From CAZCFB01 sp964511535 (lineage in GTDB: Bacteria; Myxococcota_A; Polyangia; GCA-2747355; CAZCFB01): 9,491 bases of DNA. The stretch covers positions 1-9,491 of the forward strand of contig CAZEFW010000235.1 in assembly GCA_964511535.1 (NCBI GenBank). Reading direction: 5' to 3'. The position numbers and the translations under genes are program-made. Each line of letters opens with the position of its first letter. Positions within the stretch are counted from its first letter, which is position 1. Positions 5,089 to 9,491 of the stretch are shown here, piece by piece. The notes below the pieces were generated by a model that was given only the letters and a program-made list of their open reading frames with translations, did no database searches and was not told where the DNA came from.

Positions 5089-6446
5089 GCTCGCACCTCC
5101 TCCGAGTCCGCTGACTGCTCCTCGTCTCCAGGTTCCTGCGGCCCGTGCTTGATCTTCTGGTCCAGGATGAAGATGAACATGGCCAGCAGCAGGCTGTAGA
5201 CCAGGCCGAACATCACGATGGACGCAACGATCTCGCCGGCGGTTACCCGGGGAGACACCGCGTCGCTGGTGCGCAGCAACCCGTAGACGATCCAGGGCTG
5301 GCGGCCCACCTCCGCGGTGAACCACCCCACCTGGTTGGCGATCTGCGGCAGCAGCACCGTGGGCACCAGCAGCTTGAGCACCAGGCGGTTGCTGAACAGC
5401 GCGCCGCGCCAGCAGAGCAGGGCGCCCAGCAGGCTCAAGCCGATGAGCGCCAGGCCGATGGCCACCATCAGGTGGTAGCTCTGGAACACGGCGTTGACCG
5501 GCGGCCGGTCCTCGGGCGCGAAGGCGCTCAGCCCCGTGACAGGCGCGGACCTGTCGCCGTGCACCAGGAAGCTGAGCATGCCGGGGAGCTTCAGCCCGGT
5601 GACCTGCTCGGCCTCTTCGTCCACCCAGCCGGCGATATACAGATCCGCCGGCGCGCTGCGCGGATAGTGCCCCTCGAACGCCGCCAGCTTGGCCGGCTGG
5701 TGCTCGGCCACGGTCACGGCGCTGGAGTGGCCGGTCGCCAGCTGGCCCAGCGAGCCCACCACCGCCACGCCCAGGGCGATCTTCATGGACGCCTTCGCGA
5801 AGGCTTCATGCCGCCCGCGCAGCAGGTAGTACGCGCTGACGCTGATCACCAGGAAGGCGCCCGCCTGCCAGCAGCCCATGATGGCGTGGGTCAGCCGATC
5901 CACGGTGCTCGGGTTGAACACCACCTGCCAGAAATCCACGATCTCCGCCCGCATCCCGCTGCCGTGCTTGACGATGTGGTGCCCGGCGGGGGTCTGCTGC
6001 CATGAGTTGGCCACGATGATCCACACCGCGCTGAAGTGGGAGCCGAGGGCAACCATCAAGGTCGCGAAGAAGTGCATGCGCGGGCTCACCTTGTTCCAGC
6101 CGAACAGCAACACCGCCATGAAGCCGCTCTCGAGGAAGAAGGCGAAGATCCCCTCGGCCGCCAGCGCCGAGCCGAACACGTCCCCCACGTAGGCCGAGTA
6201 GCCGGACCAGTTGGTGCCGAACTGAAACTCCATGACGATGCCGGTGGCCACGCCGATGGCGAAGATCAGCCCGAACACCTTGACCCAGAAATGGGTCATG
6301 CGGTGGTACAGCTCGTCTCCGGTCCGGAGGTACGTGCCCTCCATGATCACCAGGATTACCCCCAGCCCGATGCTCAGGGTGGGGAAGATGTAGTGAAACG
6401 CGATGGTGAGAGCGAACTGCAGTCTGGCCAGAAAAACCGGATCCAT
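5085..6446 (-). CDS. cydA: Cytochrome bd ubiquinol oxidase subunit I (short Q-loop type)
   Basis: The heme-bearing subunit of the bd quinol oxidase; 453 aa from the ATG at 6446. This start gives the family-typical beginning MDPVFLARLQFALTIAFH; the in-frame ATG at 6479 would add 11 residues, and neither has a convincing RBS. In the 453-aa numbering, His18 and His187 (LTHAIMG) and Met327 (SYHLMVAIG) correspond to E. coli heme ligands His19, His186 and Met393. Glu98 and Glu106 (AAEGIFAFFLES) match the conserved Glu99/Glu107, and GRQPW (381-385) is the family signature. The quinol loop lacks the long insertion of E. coli CydA and instead reads GLSAFAPEDRPPV, as in short-Q-loop or cyanide-insensitive (CIO-like) members. 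It is followed immediately by cydB. It lies 78 bp after the response regulator gene on the same strand, so it may be read through from the signalling genes or have its own promoter; I could not identify one. Confidence 0.95.
   Translation of the reverse strand: MDPVFLARLQFALTIAFHYIFPTLSIGLGVILVIMEGTYLRTGDELYHRMTHFWVKVFGLIFAIGVATGIVMEFQFGTNWSGYSAYVGDVFGSALAAEGIFAFFLESGFMAVLLFGWNKVSPRMHFFATLMVALGSHFSAVWIIVANSWQQTPAGHHIVKHGSGMRAEIVDFWQVVFNPSTVDRLTHAIMGCWQAGAFLVISVSAYYLLRGRHEAFAKASMKIALGVAVVGSLGQLATGHSSAVTVAEHQPAKLAAFEGHYPRSAPADLYIAGWVDEEAEQVTGLKLPGMLSFLVHGDRSAPVTGLSAFAPEDRPPVNAVFQSYHLMVAIGLALIGLSLLGALLCWRGALFSNRLVLKLLVPTVLLPQIANQVGWFTAEVGRQPWIVYGLLRTSDAVSPRVTAGEIVASIVMFGLVYSLLLAMFIFILDQKIKHGPQEPGDEEQSADSEEVRA
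5095..5101 (-). promoter_or_regulatory. Strong internal ribosome binding site for cydB
   Basis: AGGAGGT on the minus strand lies 6 nt before the cydB ATG, within the last codons of cydA. It fixes the cydB start at 5088. Confidence 0.85.
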
Positions 6447-6524
6447 GGCGGGGAGATTACGTGCAACCGACACCGCCATGCAAGCGGCTCATATGCCCGT
6501 AAATGAATAGAAATTGGGGGGGAG

Positions 6525-6959
6525 CTATTCGGGAGGGAAGCGCACGATGGACCACCAGAAGTACTCGATGCCCTGAACGATCCTGGCGAAACCGTCCAGC
6601 CCCACCGGCTTGGTGATGTATGCGTTGGCGTGCAGGTTGTAGGACTTGACCACGTCCTCCTCGGCCTCGGACGAGGTGAGCACCACAACCGGGATGCGCT
6701 TGAGCTGCCCGTCCGCCTTGATCACCTGGAGCACCTCCCGACCGTCCTTCCCGGGCAGGTTCAGGTCCAGCAAGATCAGGTCGGGGCGCTCCGCCTCCGG
6801 ATAATCGCCACGGCGGTAGAGGTAATCCAGGGCCGCGTCGCCGGTCTCCACGTGGAACATCTCGTGGAGGATCTTGGAGCTCTCCAGGGTCTCCCTGGTG
6901 AGCAGGGCATCGCCGGGGTTGTCCTCGATCATGAGGATCTTGATGATCTGTTTATCCAT
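6525..6959 (-). CDS. Single-domain response regulator (Rcp1-like receiver)
   Basis: A 144-aa CheY-like receiver without an output domain. The acidic pair Glu12/Asp13, phospho-acceptor Asp65 (LILLDLNLPGKDG), Thr95 (VVVLTSS) and Lys117 (ITKPVG) are all present, so it should be phosphorylated normally. The insert SSKILHEMFHVETGDAALDYLYRRGDY and the ending IEYFWWSIVRFPPE are typical of the Rcp1-like group that partners phytochrome and other PAS/GAF kinases. It begins 29 bp after the upstream histidine kinase gene on the same strand, so the two very likely form one phosphorelay. With no DNA-binding domain, it must act through protein contacts or onward phosphotransfer. GGGGGA lies close upstream of the ATG. 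Confidence 0.93.
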   Translation of the reverse strand: MDKQIIKILMIEDNPGDALLTRETLESSKILHEMFHVETGDAALDYLYRRGDYPEAERPDLILLDLNLPGKDGREVLQVIKADGQLKRIPVVVLTSSEAEEDVVKSYNLHANAYITKPVGLDGFARIVQGIEYFWWSIVRFPPE

Positions 6960-6988
6960 GATTCCCCCACATTACTACAGAGTGCGGG

Positions 6989-8149
6989 CTACTGGACACC
7001 CTTTCCGGCGGGCAGCTGGAAGATGATCCGCGTGCCCTCGCCGACCGTTGACTCGGCCCGGATGGTGCCGCCGTGCCGCTCCACGACCCGGCGGGCGATG
7101 GCCAGTCCGATGCCGTCGCCGGGGTACGCCTGCCGCAGATGTAGGCGCTGGAACGGCTCGAAGATCCGCTCCAGGTATTCCTCGGGGATCCCGATGCCGT
7201 TGTCCGCCACGGTGAAGATCCAGCAGTCCTCCCCTGGCTCCGCCGAGATCTCCACCCGGGGCGCCTGCTCCGAGCGGAACTTGATGGCGTTGTCGATGAG
7301 GTTCTGCAGCAGCTGCCGCAGCTGGGGTGGGTCGGCCTCCACCCGGGGCAGCTCATCGTAGATGATCCGGGCGCCGCTCTCCTGCAGGGAGACCGACATG
7401 TCTCGCAGAACCTGCTGCACCAGCTCCTCGCACGCCAGGCGTTTGCGCGGACGCTCCCCCCGCCGCACCCGCGACAGGGCCAGCAGGCTGTTGATCAGCC
7501 GGTGCATGCGGGTGGCGCCCTCCACGGCGAGGTCGATGTACATGTCCGCCCGGGCGTCGAGCTTGCCCCGGTACCGCTCGGCCAGCAGCTGGGTGAAGCT
7601 GGCCACCATGCGCAGGGGCTCCTTCAGGTCATGGGACGCCACGTGGGCGAACTGCTTGAGCTCCCGGTTGGAGCGCTCCAGCTCGTCCAGCGCCTGGTTC
7701 ATGGCATCGTCGGACAGGTGCTTGTCGGTGCTGTCCTCGTACAACAGCAGCAGGTGGGGCTCGCCGCGGGACTCGAAGGTGGTGAGCTGGCAGGCGAGGT
7801 ACACCTCCCTGCCGAAGGTGGAGACGATGTGCAGGTCGTGGTGCACCACGCCGCCGCCATCAAGCGCCTGCTCCGCCGCCAGCAGCAGCCCGCTGGCATC
7901 CCATGACGGGAGCTCGCGAAAGTTCTGCGCCAGCAGCTGGTCCACGCTGGCGCCGATGATGGCCGCCGCGGCCGCGTTGGCGAATACGCACGGACCGTCC
8001 TCGTGGTAGGCCACGATGCCCGAGGGCGACGCCTGGTTGATGGCCTGCAGCAGGTCGAGGGCGTCCTGCAGGGCGGCCTCGGCGCGCCGGGAGCGCTCGC
8101 TGATGCTGGCGGCGTGGTCAGCTCTTTCGTTCTGGTCGTCTCGATCCAT
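6989..8149 (-). CDS. Soluble PAS-domain sensor histidine kinase
   Basis: 386 aa from the ATG at 8149. Residues 1-30 are charged and probably coiled; 31-140 form a PAS domain (INQASPSGIVAYHEDGPCVFAN to LLLLYEDSTD). A helical linker leads to the HisKA domain with phospho-acceptor His173 in FAHVASHDLKEPLR. The HATPase domain shows the N box QNLIDNAIKF (282-291, Asn287), DNGIGI (316-321) and GDGIGLAIA (344-352). This layout is the phytochrome-like or bacteriophytochrome-type kinase family that pairs with Rcp1-like receivers, but there is no GAF/PHY chromophore module. There is no transmembrane segment, so it senses a cytoplasmic cue; the PAS ligand is unknown. It is upstream of its receiver and of cydAB on the same strand. 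A longer in-frame start at 8221 would lie upstream of the likely promoter and is not preferred. Confidence 0.93.
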   Translation of the reverse strand: MDRDDQNERADHAASISERSRRAEAALQDALDLLQAINQASPSGIVAYHEDGPCVFANAAAAAIIGASVDQLLAQNFRELPSWDASGLLLAAEQALDGGGVVHHDLHIVSTFGREVYLACQLTTFESRGEPHLLLLYEDSTDKHLSDDAMNQALDELERSNRELKQFAHVASHDLKEPLRMVASFTQLLAERYRGKLDARADMYIDLAVEGATRMHRLINSLLALSRVRRGERPRKRLACEELVQQVLRDMSVSLQESGARIIYDELPRVEADPPQLRQLLQNLIDNAIKFRSEQAPRVEISAEPGEDCWIFTVADNGIGIPEEYLERIFEPFQRLHLRQAYPGDGIGLAIARRVVERHGGTIRAESTVGEGTRIIFQLPAGKGVQ

Positions 8150-8186
8150 GGCGCCCTTGGTGCTGATTGCCCCCCCAGAGGACCGC

Positions 8187-8195
8187 ATTTTACCA
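8187..8195 (-). promoter_or_regulatory. Candidate extended -10 promoter for the histidine kinase gene
   Basis: On the minus strand TGGTAAAAT combines the extended -10 TGn with TAAAAT (5/6 to consensus). It lies about 38 bp before the ATG at 8149, so the transcript would begin close to 8180. No good -35 is visible, which an extended -10 can tolerate. This would also drive the receiver gene, and possibly cydAB. Confidence 0.4.
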
Positions 8196-8262
8196 GTACA
8201 GCGTGGGCATCCAGCGGCCACTGCTTAGAACATCTCATGGTCAATTGCCAGCATATTCGGAG

Positions 8263-8305
8263 CCCGGTCCGTACCGGGAGTCCGGCGCCGGCGTACAACT
8301 CCCGG
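8263..8305. promoter_or_regulatory. Overlapping inverted repeats in the kinase/moxR divergent region
   Basis: CCGGGAGT (8274-8281) pairs with ACTCCCGG (8298-8305), enclosing a 10-bp palindrome ccggcgccgg (8282-8291). A second hairpin, CCCGGT (8263-8268) / ACCGGG (8273-8278), shares bases with the first, so the two are mutually exclusive. This could be an operator cluster or an RNA switch, but GC-rich sequence makes such pairings common by chance. Confidence 0.3.
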
Positions 8306-8411
8306 GAATGGAACATGGCGGCGCGGGGTTTGCCAGGGGAGTGCCCGGGGGATCATTAGGAATTGCCGAGTGATTTCAAGTGTGATACCCACCTTACCGT
8401 TCTGAACGACC

Positions 8412-8422
8412 GAGGAAGAGGA
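8412..8422 (+). promoter_or_regulatory. Ribosome binding site deciding the moxR start
   Basis: The purine-rich GAGGAAGAGGA directly precedes the ATG at 8423, with GAGG spaced 7 nt from it. It favours 8423 over the in-frame ATG at 8363, which lacks such a site. Confidence 0.75.
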
Positions 8423-9408
<986 letters not shown>

Positions 9409-9412
<4 letters not shown>

Positions 9413-9491
9413 TAGCCCGCGAGCTGATCAAGAAGATCCGCAAGAGCGAGAGCTACACCACCCGGCTGGTCAACGACCAGCGCGCGGGGCA
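9409..9491 (+). CDS. DUF58 domain protein, N-terminal fragment (runs off window)
   Basis: It begins at GTG 9409, overlapping the moxR stop by 4 nt (GTGA), and is open to the right edge with 27 complete codons. The residues I-A-R-E-L-I-K-K-I-R-K and T-T-R-L-V-N-D match the conserved N-terminal signature of DUF58 proteins that follow MoxR in MoxR-VWA operons. The usual hydrophobic pair in the KIEI stretch is replaced by KSES here. Coupled translation suggests a complex or shared pathway with MoxR. Only the first residues are available, so the family call rests on this short match plus gene order. Confidence 0.7.

Noticed and set aside
4327..5199. Long open frame on the plus strand opposite cydB and the cydA 3' end
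   Set aside because: His/Gln/Ala/Arg-rich translation typical of the antisense frame of a GC-rich gene, with no RBS or domain. The same applies to the antisense frames over the S1P lyase gene, cydA (5145-6005) and moxR (8435-9322).
5089..5325. Longer cydB frame starting inside cydA
   Set aside because: The added residues are a shadow of cydA. The family N-terminus and a perfect RBS fix the start at 5088.
6447..6524. FNR- or ArcA-like site or sigma70 promoter before cydA
   Set aside because: I searched by eye for TTGAT-N4-ATCAA and for -35/-10 pairs and found no acceptable match.
8150..8221. Longer start for the histidine kinase
   Set aside because: The extra 24 residues have no domain and would place the start upstream of the likely extended -10 promoter.
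8363..8391. Promoter-like TTGCCG with 17-bp spacing before moxR
   Set aside because: The -35 is partial and the corresponding -10 (TACCCA) matches consensus at only two positions.
8363..8422. Longer start for MoxR
   Set aside because: The added 20 residues are not family-like, and the purine-rich RBS sits right before the ATG at 8423.

Overview
The window comes from a high-GC bacterial chromosome, most likely a proteobacterium. Support for this is the strong G/C bias at third codon positions, clear Shine-Dalgarno sites, a cytochrome bd operon, a MoxR/DUF58 pair and an AlgP/histone H1-like Lys-Ala-Pro tail. The bacterial sphingosine-1-phosphate-lyase-like gene and the TIR/FGE fusion point to a lineage with a large accessory repertoire. 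I cannot fix the genus. No rRNA, tRNA, CRISPR array or recognisable transposase gene is present.

Layout. (1) 1-347, plus strand: the 3' end of a histone H1-like gene made of tandem 15/18-bp units. (2) 364-1839, minus: a PLP-dependent sphingosine-1-phosphate-lyase-like enzyme, convergent with gene 1. (3) 1911-3128, minus: a membrane protein joining an N-terminal TIR domain, one transmembrane helix and a C-terminal FGE-sulfatase-like domain that lacks the catalytic cysteines. (4) 3129-3402: a divergent intergenic region with a perfect 18-bp palindrome. (5) 3403-3897, plus: a 164-aa protein of unknown function. (6) 3908-4060: two exact 53-bp copies of a palindromic repeat, 100 bp apart, filling the gap between convergent genes. 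(7) 8149-4060, minus: a soluble PAS histidine kinase, a stand-alone Rcp1-like receiver, then cydA and cydB with a 4-nt overlap. (8) 8150-8422: a second divergent intergenic region with overlapping inverted repeats. (9) 8423-9491, plus: a MoxR AAA+ ATPase translationally coupled to a DUF58 gene that runs off the window.

Functional reading. The kinase, receiver and cytochrome bd genes lie on one strand with short gaps, so a signalling pair may be co-transcribed with the terminal oxidase. MoxR plus DUF58 is the usual start of a MoxR-associated chaperone operon. The least ordinary part is 1911-4060. There a TIR-TM-FGE protein, a divergent gene of unknown function, a perfect operator-like palindrome and a duplicated palindromic repeat lie together. 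This could be an undescribed signalling or defence module, but that is inference from architecture and context only.
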